DNA from: Microglena sp. YARC
Lineage: Eukaryota; Chlorophyta; Chlorophyceae; Chlamydomonadales; Chlamydomonadaceae
DNA length: 64,000 nucleotides
Direction of reading: 5' to 3'
NCBI GenBank assembly: GCA_022414725.1
Contig: CM039462.1
Location: 12,689,610 to 12,753,609, forward strand
A program made the translations under genes and the position numbers. Under the pieces are notes generated by a model. It searched no databases, was not told the origin of the DNA, and saw nothing but the letters and a program-made list of their open reading frames with translations. Below, piece after piece: positions 29,486 through 39,544 of this stretch; position 1 is the first letter of the stretch; each line of letters begins with the position of its first letter.

Positions 29486-29539
29486 CTGCAGCACCCAATG
29501 AATTGAATTGAATTGAATTGAAAACTGTGTGTGGTGATG

Positions 29540-30175
29540 CAACCCCATGCCTCATGCAACCCCATGGCACACACCGCATGCCCATGCAACCCCATGGTAA
29601 ACACAGCATGCCCCATGCAACCCCATGGCACACACCGCATGCCCCATGCAACCCCATGGCACACACCGCATGCCCATGCTACCCCATGGCACACACCGCA
29701 TGCCCCATGCAACCCCATGGCACACACCGCATGCCCATGCAACCCATGGCACACACCGCATGCCCCATGCAACCCCATGGCACACACCGCATGCCCCATG
29801 GTACCCCATGGCACACACCGCATGCCCCATGCAACCCATGGCACACACCGCATGCCCCATGCAACCCATGGCACACACCGCATGCCCCATGCAACCCATG
29901 GCACACACCGCATGCCCCATGCAACCCCATGGCACACACCGCATGCCCCATGCAACCCCATGGCACACACCGCATGCCCATGCAACCCCATGGCACACAC
30001 CGCATGCCCCATGCACCATGCAACTCATAGTAAACACAGCATGCCCCATGGTACACACCGCCTGCCCCATGCAACCCATGCCTCATGCAACCCCATGCAA
30101 CCTCATGGTAAAACACAGCATGCCCCATTGGTACACACCGCATGCCCCATGCAACCCCATGGTAAACACAGTAAA
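29540..30175. repeat. 31-bp satellite array 3
   Basis: About 20 units of the ATGGCACACACCGCATGCCC satellite with many one-base length variants (CATGCCCATGC versus CATGCCCCATGC). It lies just upstream of the orphan exon in its presumed intron. Confidence 0.9.
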
Positions 30176-30235
30176 AAACTGTGTGTAGTGTAGCAGCAAG
30201 GTAAGAAAAACGCAAGAAAACTCACGCTGACTACA

Positions 30236-30440
30236 GCGACGATGACTGGGGAGGAGGGCTGGGGGGGGTAGCGACAGAGGAGTATGGCGACAGAGGAGGA
30301 GGGCTGGGGGGTAGCGACAGAGGAGGGCTGGGGGGGGGTAGCGACAGAGGAGTATGGCGACAGAGGAGGAGGGCTAGGGGGGTAGCGACAGAGGAGGGCT
30401 GGGGGGGTAGCAACAGAGGAGTATGGCGACAGGGGAGGAG
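30236..30440. repeat. G-rich minisatellite, array 1
   Basis: Units of GTAGCGACAGAGGAGTATGG and CGACAGAGGAGGAGGGCTGG with variable G-runs. The same array is at 50,785-51,150. Confidence 0.8.
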
Positions 30441-30441
30441 G

Positions 30442-30514
30442 GACACACCTTATAATCATCCAGACTGCAGATCGTTGCGTTTGGGCAACGTTGGGGGGTG
30501 CAGCAGGTTGAAGA
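30442..30514 (+). repeat. Family A fragment
   Basis: GGGACACACCTTATAATCAT through the shared core to GCAGCAGGTTGAAGAA. The terminal CAGT end is missing. It begins a 1.4-kb patch of virus-like sequence. Confidence 0.75.
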
Positions 30515-30772
30515 ATTTTACAGAAGCGTTGGTTGCCATACATGGCATTCTGATATTTAGTACATGCAAATTCCTTATTACACGTCAAGCCATGCCAAAT
30601 GTCACCAACTCCCATGTGACACCCGGAGCCAAGAAATCTGTGTGGACGATGCAGTTGCATGCCATCATGGTGATGTAGTTCTCGTAGGTGTGTCCTGCTC
30701 GAAAACCTAACCAAATATGAACAACGCACACATGAAGTACGCATTTCGAAAAAAAAAATTATACACAGCAAT

Positions 30773-31159
30773 TTAAGCCAACTCAGTATTATTGAGCAAG
30801 TATATAATCTCGTACATCTCACAGGGAATCTCGGGAATCAACTCGTCGAATGCACCATTCAGATTCTGGGACAGTTTGTCCATCCACCTGTGATCATCAT
30901 CGGTCATGCGCGCATCGCGCAAGGCCTTGGCCTTGTCGGGATGCAGCCGCATGATCATCATCCTCTGTTCATTCCTCGTCCAAACGCCATTAAACCAGGT
31001 GTAAATGGCTTCGTCAGACAACCAGTACTTCCACCAGCTGGTGGACATGGTCGCCAGGGTAGGCCCTTTTGCGAGGAACGTTTCTAAGATCCCGGTCCTC
31101 TCCAGTAGCCCGGATACGTCTTCAAACGTGTGGGCCGGCTGATATATATCGGGCTGGGC

Positions 31160-31190
<31 letters not shown>

Positions 31191-31477
31191 TCAGACTCGG
31201 ACATGGCCTGGGCCTGGGCCTGGGCCTCGGACTCGGACTCGGACATGGCCTGGGCCTCGTCGTCAGACTCGGACTCGGACATGGCCTGGGCCACGTCGTC
31301 AGACTCGGACACGGACATGTCATGGGCCTCGTCGTCGGACTCATCATCAGACGATACCAAGGATACAATGCACGGCTCATGTGCGTTCAGAACGCACTTG
31401 AAGATTTGTGTCACGCAGTCGAGAACAATGTCTTCATCGTCCCTTGATAGGTCGATGATGCACGGTTGTTCTGACAT
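30773..31477 (-). CDS. Acidic-repeat protein, intact paralogue of 6057-6848
   Basis: 234 residues from ATG 31,477. CIIDLSRDDEDIV and CIVSLVSSDDES near the N-terminus are SUMO-interaction-like; a Ser/Glu/Asp/Ala repeat block follows; the C-terminal domain (FEDVSGLLERTGILETFLAK; MRLHPDKAKALRDARM) matches the 6-kb copy closely. No stop or shift. It lies inside the satellite region beside pieces of other loci from the first 20 kb, so it was moved as a patch. Function unknown. Confidence 0.72.
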
Positions 31478-31479
31478 GT

Positions 31480-31905
31480 TGTATGCAGGTCTTGTAATCA
31501 CTCATCTGCATACACAAGCCGATATTCAGCATTTTCATGTCACCTGTGCCAGCACCAACAAGAACAACCGTCTCAGGATCCATTTTTACTAATCATCACA
31601 ATTTGTTTCGTGTTAATTGTACGCAGGGGGGCTGGACAAGCAGCAGTTGTGCAAGGCAGGAGGAGCCCCATTGGGATGACGGAAACTCTTTGGCACATCG
31701 ACCTAATGCATCAATGCATGCATGCACACGCACACGCACACGCATGACCATGGCATGTCAAGTATGCCACACGAACGCAAATATATGTATTCATACAGTC
31801 GACGGAATACTAAAATGAAACCGCCTCGTGTACGGCACACCTTACGGTGTAGCAACCCACGGGGCAGTGGAACACCAATACGATTTTGAATCAAAAAATT
31901 GCAGG
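31480..31905. repeat. Pieces of the 8.9-kb and 7.7-kb loci joined together
   Basis: 31,480-31,795 copies the start and upstream region of the ankyrin gene (8915-9235). 31,796-31,905 copies the left end of the transposon at 7734 (CAGTCGACGGAATACTAAAA). The join then meets 31-bp satellite. Confidence 0.8.
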
Positions 31906-32134
31906 TACACACAGCATGCCCCATGGCACACACCGCATGCCCCATGGCACACACCGCATGCCCCGTGGTACACACAGCATGCCCTATAGCACACACCACA
32001 TGCCGCATACAACCCCATGCCTCATGCAACCCCATGGCACACACCGCATGCCCAATGCAACCCCGTGGTACACACAACATGCCCCATGCAACCTAAAGAC
32101 CTCAAATGCCGGGCTTCGCCCCTACACGAAACGT
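31906..32134. repeat. 31-bp satellite array 4 and bordering block
   Basis: About six diverged satellite units, then the conserved CTCAAATGCCGGGCTTCGCC block. Equivalent to 25,160-25,633. Confidence 0.85.
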
Positions 32135-32346
32135 GCGTGATCCTGTGTTGTAAATCTATCTATCACTCTTCTTCACGTGCGTGTGCGTGCGTTTGCGTTA
32201 TCGCATGCTTTTCGGTTGAGTCTGACCTTTGCATCAATCATGATGTAGCAACAATGTTAACGCTTTAACGCGCACAATATGAGACAGCAGGAGCGAAGAC
32301 ACTTCTGAACGGGTTTGATCGGTTACAAAGATTGATGGTCAACTTG

Positions 32347-32972
32347 TCAAAATCTTTGTCGACTTTTCCAATAGTATTCGAGCACAGCTTTGCATTCCTT
32401 GCATGAAGACCTCTTCGTGCGCAGATTTGCGCATTGAGGGCAACACCATTTAGCACCCACGGCACCCTCATCTTCGTCATCATGCGTCAAGTCCACTTCC
32501 ACTGCTCTCTGCCCACGTTTGGCACGTCGCACAGTCAGAGGCACAACACTACTAGGGCCAGCTATGGAGGCACGTCGCACAGTCAGAGGCACAACAGTAC
32601 TAGGGCCAGCTATGGAGGCACGTCGCACAGTCAGAGGGCGCTCGATCTCAACCACCTCGACCTCATTCTCAACCACATCGACCTCATTCTTAACCACCTC
32701 GGCCTCATCCTCAACCACATCGACCTCATTCTCAACCACCTCGACCTCATCCTCAACTACCTCGACCTCATTCTCAACCACCTCGACCTCATCCTCAACT
32801 ACATCGACCTCATCCTCTTCATCTGTAGTCACAGGAATAAAATGAAAACCCGTGTCAGATGGAAATGTAAAACGCAGTTGTACATTATATTGAAAGCAAA
32901 CAATTGCATACCTTGGTCCTCTGACGACGACGATATATAGCCTGTCAAGTTGACATAGGATGACTTGGGCAT
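32347..32972 (-). CDS. Spliced acidic protein, paralogue of 25,821-26,688
   Basis: Exon 1: ATG 32,972 to 32,912 (MPKSSYVNLTGYISSSSEDQ), donor GTATGC. Exon 2: 32,822 to 32,347 in the same phase. The Glu/Val/Asp/Asn repeat is longer, only three LTVRRA units remain, then VEVDLTHDDEDEG and a clearer zinc-type pair CCPQC and CKEC. Same family as the first copy, showing expansion and contraction of the RRASI array. Confidence 0.55.
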
Positions 32973-33019
32973 GTTTCCTGTGTTACGAAAAAATGGAGCA
33001 TAAAATCAGTCAGGCTGGC

Positions 33020-33851
33020 AGTGCAGCAGCAGCATTTGAGTATCCTGTAATCTATATCCGACCAGCTCAACTCGATCTAGCATCCTGTAAGTTACGAACA
33101 TTGCGACAGTGCAGGCAGGCATTGCAGCAGCAGCATTTGACTATCCTGTAATTTATATCCGACCAGCTCAACTCGATCTAGCATCCTGTAAGTTATCGAA
33201 CATTGCGACAGTGCAGGCAGGCATTGCAGCAGCAGCATTTGACTATCCTGTAAGCTATATCCGACCAGCTCAACTCGATCTAGCATCCTATAAGCTATAG
33301 AACAATTGCGACAGTGCAGGCAGGCAGCGCAGAAGCAGCAGCAGCATTTGACTATCCTGTAAGCTAGGTCCGACCAGCTCAACTCGATCTAGCATCCTGT
33401 CAGTTATCGAACAGTCGCGACAGTGCAGGCAGGCATTGCAGCAGCAGCAACAGCAGCATCTAACAACTATCCTGTAAGCTAGATCCGACCAACTTCACCT
33501 GGTTGATTGAACAAACGCGATTGAGCGAGCGAGCAAGCAATTCCTGAGGAATGCGAGCAAGCAGTTCCTGAGCGATGCGAGCAAGCACTTCCTGAGCGAG
33601 CGAGCGAGCACTTCCTGAGCAATGCAATTCGGCAATGCAATTCAAATTAGCGAACAGGCGATGCAACTCGTCGCGAAATCATGGAAGCTATTTCAAAGAC
33701 ACCTCACCTTGGGCTTCCGAATTTCCAGGAATTGAGTGGTAACCCGCGAAAGATGTGGTGCATCCTCGCTGGACCGAGCATATGAACCTACCAAACCCTT
33801 ATCATGTTTCAGCTGAAACTCTCGACGTTTGACATGTCTATCCTGTGACAC
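33020..33851. repeat. About 110-bp repeat array 2, GAGC repeat and flank
   Basis: Four to five copies of the CGACAGTGCAGGCAGGCATT repeat, then GAGC-rich repeats (33,510-33,620), then the flank equivalent to 27,850-27,975. It ends at GACAC, where the 10.4-kb element begins. Confidence 0.85.
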
Positions 33852-33879
33852 AATGGGCGTTCCTGCTTCCGAACGGATT

Positions 33880-34175
33880 TCCAATCTTACAATCACTTTT
33901 TGGGGGTCTTTTGATGCTTTTCAAATGCAATCTTACGATAAAAAACGTAAGATTGTAGTCAATTTTGACAAAATATGCTTGAAATGAGCTTGAAAGACGG
34001 AGAAACGTACAGATTGCGAATGTTACAACGTTGAAATGCCATATTTTGTAACAAAAGGTGTTAACATCAATTCGTGTCTTACAATTATAATTGTAAGAAA
34101 TAAAGGGAAAGCGGACGGTTATAAGGCGGCAGGCAGAATTCAGCTTTTACATCTTACAATAAAAATCGTAAGTAT
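33880..34175. repeat. Left subterminal palindromes
   Basis: AATCTTACGATAAAAAACGT followed by AAGATTG, then CTTACAATTATAATTGTAAG, then ATCTTACAATAAAAATCGTA. Each has a 6-9 bp stem sharing TCTTAC/GTAAGA. Such subterminal repeats usually bind transposase. Confidence 0.7.
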
Positions 34176-34210
34176 AATTCATTTAATTTTTCTAATTTAG
34201 TAAAAAACGG

Positions 34211-36686
34211 CTATGTGTCAAACATCTTACTCCTCCTCCTCCCCCCCTCCTCGTCCTCCTCTTCCTCCTCCTTCTCCTCCTCCATGTCCCCATCCCCATC
34301 TTCCTCCTCCTCCATCTCCTCCTCCTCAGCAATGTCTGCATTGTCTCCTTCCGATTGCACAGCCTCTGCCCTGGTGTCCTTTTCAATGGATTGACAAGCT
34401 AGGAGCATGCTTGTGTGGTACTTTCTCTGGATCTTCATACCCTTGGTGGGTTCGCAGCTAAATTGAAATGCGTCAATGGGAATATCGCCGTCCATGTTGC
34501 TTTTCTCCTAACCCCCACGGTAATAGGCACAAGCTTGTGGTCTATCCAATCTTCTGGCCAAGTTGGGTATTGTGTTTCAGTGTACACCAACTTCTGAGCC
34601 CCAGAGTACAAGGGCTTTAAATACACACATTCCACTTCTCCATTCACTGGTAGTGATTTGACCTCCACCACGTCCCATCCTCTCAATCCGCTAGAGTCAT
34701 CCATTTGTACCTTGACAACAGCGACATGACCAACAACCAAATCAGTAGTGGGCTCGTAGGCTATTCTTCTATCCGGCTTCGTCCCTTGTGAAGAATATAA
34801 GTACAACACATCCTCCTCCTCTGGCCTTTCCATATTAGTCTCCAAAGTGTGTGCAACCTTCATAGTCTTGGCAATCTCGTTACTTGCAGGTAAAAGGTCT
34901 GACACATCCATGGACAAGTCATCCAATGCTGCTATCAAGCGCTTGGCCATTGATTTCTCAGACTGTGTCAGAACACGACTGGTTGCTGACAACTCCGATG
35001 GGAAGTCGACAAAATGTTGGTCTTTTGGGTACTCCCCAGACACAGCATCATCTGGTTGAGTGCTCCAATAACTCTTCTCAACTTTGAAGAAATCAGTCCA
35101 CCACTTATTGCTGGCTTCCCAAGTTTCACGAAGCATCCCGGCAATATGTTTGAAGGACTGGGCATGGGATGGGCCATCGGCTGCTGGTTCATCCATCGGC
35201 TGCTGGTCATTGGCTTCTGGTTCTAGAACCAGAAGGTCCTCCGCTGCGTGTTGTACACGGACATCAGCTACGGGTCCTGCACGGTCGTCACCGGCGGTTT
35301 GTACAGGACCATCGGCCATGTGGCCTGCAAGGACGTCACCTCCGGGCTTCTCGTTATGAATAGTCTTCCAGACAGCCGCCCAATTTGCCTCGATATTCTC
35401 GAGCTCTTCAATCTTGATCTTGGGGGCTTCCTTAAATACTGTTATGGTGTCCACCAGTGGGAAGCCTTGGAGGACGTAAATAGGTTCAGCGTCATTGTCC
35501 CACTGTCCTCTCCAAGATCCTGACTCGTCATACTCCTTGTAATCGACCCCTGCAATTGTTGGTGTGCAAACATGTATTGTATATTAGTGAATCATTTAGG
35601 ACACCCATATTCCTCCCGACTATACTCGGGAGCATCCCTTGGATAATACATCCTAGGTCCTAGGTACAACTTCCTTTGTATCATTTAGTTTCTATTGAAG
35701 ACTGTACATGTAAATCAATGAGGACATGGCACACCCATATTCCTCCCGAGCATAATCGGGAGCATTGTGCAGACAGTACATACACGCACGGTAGCATTTA
35801 ATTTGTAAATATCAGTATATCAAGTATTCTTACCGACTCTCCCGTTGGGACCTTTCGTTATCTTGAATGCGTGTAAACGGCGATTAACTCCTTTGACGGT
35901 GCTAGTGCCATGTCCGAACAACTTGTAAACGTTGTCTAGGAGGACAGCGGAGAAGTCCCCTATAGAGGTCACGACGTCTTGCCTTGTGTAAGGGCCCATT
36001 CTCTTGAATAAGTTACCAACAATGCCCATCAGATGGTCCAGGGTGTACACTTCCATGTTCTTTAACCCTTGCGAGATCACAGAGTACTTTTGGTCAAGAT
36101 TGCTATGTGTGTGTCCGGGAGGGAGGAAATGGACGTACACCTCCTCAAACCAGTTCATCTCAACCAGCAAGGACAAGTATGCGAACATGAAAGCGTTCTT
36201 GTTGTCCTTTGCCGCGTTGTCCATTTGCAAGAAGCAATACGGTGGAAGCTGCCCCTCTTCTTCAAGGACCCGGTTGAAGAAATGTTGGAAGCATGATATA
36301 GTCAGATTGATGGACTGCGAGTAGAATGGCAAAGCCCAATAACCAATGAAGCCTCTTCCCTGGGAGAATAATCCTGAGTTAACATAGAAGGAAACATGAA
36401 GTCAGAATATTAGCATTATTTTGTTTAAGTAATCATTTCAAGTTTTAAATACTGTGTATGCTCCCGATTATGATCGGGAGGACATGTCCTACGTGCGCTG
36501 TATTTGTACTCACACATGATGCGTTGTCTTTAGAAGATCACCTCCTGCAGTCTTCTTTGTATGTGAGAAGTGGCGTGACTGAGGAAGATTAGTCTTCTTG
36601 TTGTCCATTGCATCAGCGGATACGTGCAAGAAGAGCTTCGGATACTGTTCAGACAGTTTTTCACAGATGTCATACCTACGCCTTGA
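34211..36686 (-). pseudogene. Spliced transposase-like gene (resembles DUF7869 proteins)
   Basis: Three exons are readable on the minus strand. Exon A 36,686-36,516: KLFLHVSADAMDNKKTNLPQ and SRHFSHTKK. Exon B 36,359-35,834: FIGYWALPFYSQSINLTISC, then FLQMDNAAKDNKNAFMFAYL and VHFLPPGHTHSNLDQ, the pattern of the RNase-H-like family I remember as DUF7869. Exon C from 35,554: VDYKEYDESGSWRGQ onward to an acidic C-terminus. B-to-C borders (donor GTAAGA, acceptor TTGCAG) match in phase. Exon C has a shift near 34,510 at a G-run. Asp residues in DAMDN and QMDN are candidate catalytic acids. Upstream exons are not certain. Confidence 0.62.
35555..35833 (-). other. Intron containing hairpin repeats
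   Basis: The intron between exons C and B contains two monomers CTCCCGACTATACTCGGGAG and CTCCCGAGCATAATCGGGAG, the same hairpin that builds the large arrays at 36.9-42.3 kb. This links array and gene as one element. Confidence 0.6.
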
Positions 36687-36949
36687 CTGGTTTTAGGATT
36701 GCTTTCCCCCTACTTTTCTTCTCCACGGGAATATTTGTCTGGCTTACTCCTTATGACTTGTGTTGTGGAATCCCAGGAATTCTGGTACCAGAATACCAGG
36801 GATTGGGGGGAATGTTATGATACAGCCTATAGCTGTATGAGTAACGGTGCCGGGCTTAGGTCCGACACCCACTCTAGCAGCTGGTGACCAGGCATCTGCC
36901 TGGCAGCTAGCAGTGTAGTAGGTGACTTCAAGCGAATAGGGTCGTTGGG

Positions 36950-38285
36950 TTTGTCAATGCTCCCGATTATGATCGAGAGAATTGTGTGTATTCCGAGTTT
37001 GGTTTTCTCAATCATTCGCTCATTGGGTTTGACAATGCTCCCGATTATGATCGGGAGGACTGTGGGTATTCTGAGTTTGGTTTTTTCTCAATCATTCGCT
37101 CGTTGGGTTTGACAATGCTCCCGATTATGATCAAGAGGACTGTGGGTATTCTGAGTTTGGTTTTTCTCAATCATTCGTTCGTTGGGTTTGACAATGCTCC
37201 CGATTATGATAGGGAGGACTATGGGTATGCCGAGTACAAAAAAAAAAAAAAAAAAAAAATGCTGAGTACATGTTTTCAGAAACATTTGCTCGTTAGGTTT
37301 GTCAGTGCTCTCGATTATGATCGGGAGGACTGTGTGTATTCCGAATTTGGTTTTCTCAATCATTCGCTCGTTGGGTTTGACAATGCTCCCGATTATGATC
37401 GGGAGGACTCTGTGTATTCCGAATTTGGTTTTCTCAATCATTCGCTCGTTAGGTTTGTCAGTGCTCCCGATTATGATCAGGAGGACTGTGTGTATTCTGA
37501 ATTTGTTTTTTCTCAATCATTCGCTCGTTGGGTTTGACAATGCTCCCGATTATGATTGGGAAAACTATTGGTATGCCGAGTACAAAAAAAAAAAAAAAAA
37601 AATGCCGAGAATTTGGTTTTCTGAATCATTCGCTCGTTGGGTTTGTTAGTGCTCCCGATTATGATCGGGAGGACTGTGTGTATTCCGAATTTGGTTTTCT
37701 CAATCATTCGCTCGTTGGGTTTGACAATGCTCCCGATTATGATCGGGAGGACTCTGTGTATTCCAAATTTGGTTTTCTTAATCATTCGCTCGTTGGGTTT
37801 GTCACTGCTCCCGATTATGATCGGGAGGACTGTGTGTATTCCGAATTTGGTTTTCATAATCATTCGCTCGTTGGGTTTGACAATGCTCCCGATTATGATC
37901 GGGAGGACCGTGGGTATTCTGAGTTTGGCTTTTCTCAATCATTCGTTCGTTGGGTTTGACAATGCTCCCGATTATGATTGGGAGGACTATGGGTATGCCG
38001 AGTACAAAAAAAAAAAAAAAAAAAATTCGAGTACATGTTTTCTGAATCATTCGCTCGTTGGGTTTGTCAGTGCTCCCGATTATGATCGGGAGGACTGTGT
38101 GTATTCCGAATTTGGTTTTCTCAATCATTCGCTCGTTGGGTTTGTCAATGCTCCCGATTATGATCGGGAGGACTGTGTGTATTCCAAATTTGGTTTTCTC
38201 AATCATTTGCTCGTTGGGTTTGACAATGCTCCCGATTATGATCGGGAGGACTATGGGTATTCTGAGTTTGGTTTTTCTCTATATC
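36950..38285 (+). repeat. Hairpin satellite array, left arm
   Basis: About 16 monomers of roughly 78 bp, each with the perfect 8-bp hairpin CTCCCGATTATGATCGGGAG and a conserved spacer (TCAATCATTCGCTCGTTGGG). Poly-A tracts of 17-21 bases interrupt the array at about 37,240, 37,584 and 38,006. The strand here is opposite to the right arm. Confidence 0.92.
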
Positions 38286-39544
38286 TGAATCTGATTTTGA
38301 ATCTGAATCTGAATCTCAATCATTTGCTTTACCAACCTATTTGTCTTTCGCAGGGTCTACAATGACAGTACCGTGGAAGTAAAACTCCAATCGGATGGGA
38401 AGGATTTGGGATGCAGCGTCATGGACGAATGGACCAAGGAGCGCCAAGTGCCAATGAACATCGAAGTCGTTGTTGGTGGACCAGACTTCTATGTTACGGC
38501 TACGCACGCTCACTGGTTGAGGTTTTGCGGCGAATGCAGGCATATGTGCGGAGCAGATGCATTCTGGTCGACACTCACCCTTGCGGAAGTCAAGACAGCC
38601 CAGTTGCTTGAAGTCACTAGCATTCGGAGGCCCATGTTAGGAGCCCTATCATGGATACCAGTTCACATTCAGGCTCTTGGGTTGGTGGTTGACAATGCGC
38701 AGCAAGCCTGTCAGGGTCGGCGAGGGCGAATTTATCGCCGACAAAGAGCTTGAGGAAACTAGGGCGTGGGTTGAGACATGCGAAGGAAAGCTCATGAGCG
38801 ATTTCGAGGAGTTTGGTCCTAGCGACAGGAGGACGTCACCTCGATGTACACCAAAAGGGCCTTCACCTGACGCCGGTAAGAGAGCAATCGAACGGACTGT
38901 ACTGCTGCACCGTGGCTCAGGTTAAATTTTCAAATCTGACAGGTACATTTCGAATGTTACGTACGCGGTGGGATGTACACCGTTCGAAACAACCATTGTG
39001 TGCTGACCGCACTTGCCGCTTTCAATTTCGATAGGATATTGCGTAACTTCTGCACTCTTTACAATTCCTACAGCCTCCGCGAAGAAGTCAAGAAAGGCGC
39101 GACGAGGTCAGCTTCCTACAATCAACGAAGAGGACAGATCGCCGACAACTTTGTAAGGTCATCGTATTCAAATTGGTATCTCCTTATAGCCCAGCTCCTG
39201 ACATGGGCCTCCGAATGCTAGTGACTTCAAGCAACTGGGCTGTCTTGACTTCCGCTAGGGTGAGTGTCGACCAGAATGCTCCGCACATATGCCTGCATTC
39301 GCCGTGAAACCTCAACCAGTGAGCGTGCGTAGCCGTAACATAGAAGACTGGTCCACCAACAACGACTTCGATGTTCATTGGCACTTGGCGCTCCTTGGTC
39401 CATTCGTCCATGACGCCGCATCCCAAATCCTTCCCGTCCGATTGGAGTTTAACTTCCACTGTACTGTCATTGTAGACCCTGCGGAAGACAAATAGGTTGG
39501 TAAAGCAAATGATTGAGATTCAGATTCAGATTCAAAATCAGATT
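38286..39544. other. Spacer between the hairpin arms, with inverted exon copies
   Basis: 38,355-38,690 (plus) and 39,184-39,485 (minus) are inverted copies of one exon-like segment with acceptor TTTCGCAG or TTCCGCAG, encoding LQSDGKDLGCSVMDEWTKER and ATHAHWLRFCGECRHMCG. Between them, about 38,690-39,180, is single-copy sequence with coding-like pieces (YTVRNNHCVLTALAAFNFDR) that I do not recognise. The minus copy is in the same orientation as the transposase-like gene and could be an upstream exon. Confidence 0.6.

Noticed and set aside
29552..30193. Long Cys/His/Met-rich proteins encoded in the 31-bp satellite
   Set aside because: Open frames exist in several registers and on both strands because the repeat lacks stops; no start context or unique sequence.
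36986..38365. Repeat protein of type DNAPDYDREDCVYSEFGF
   Set aside because: Derived from the hairpin satellite; frames break at each poly-A tract and mirror on the other strand.
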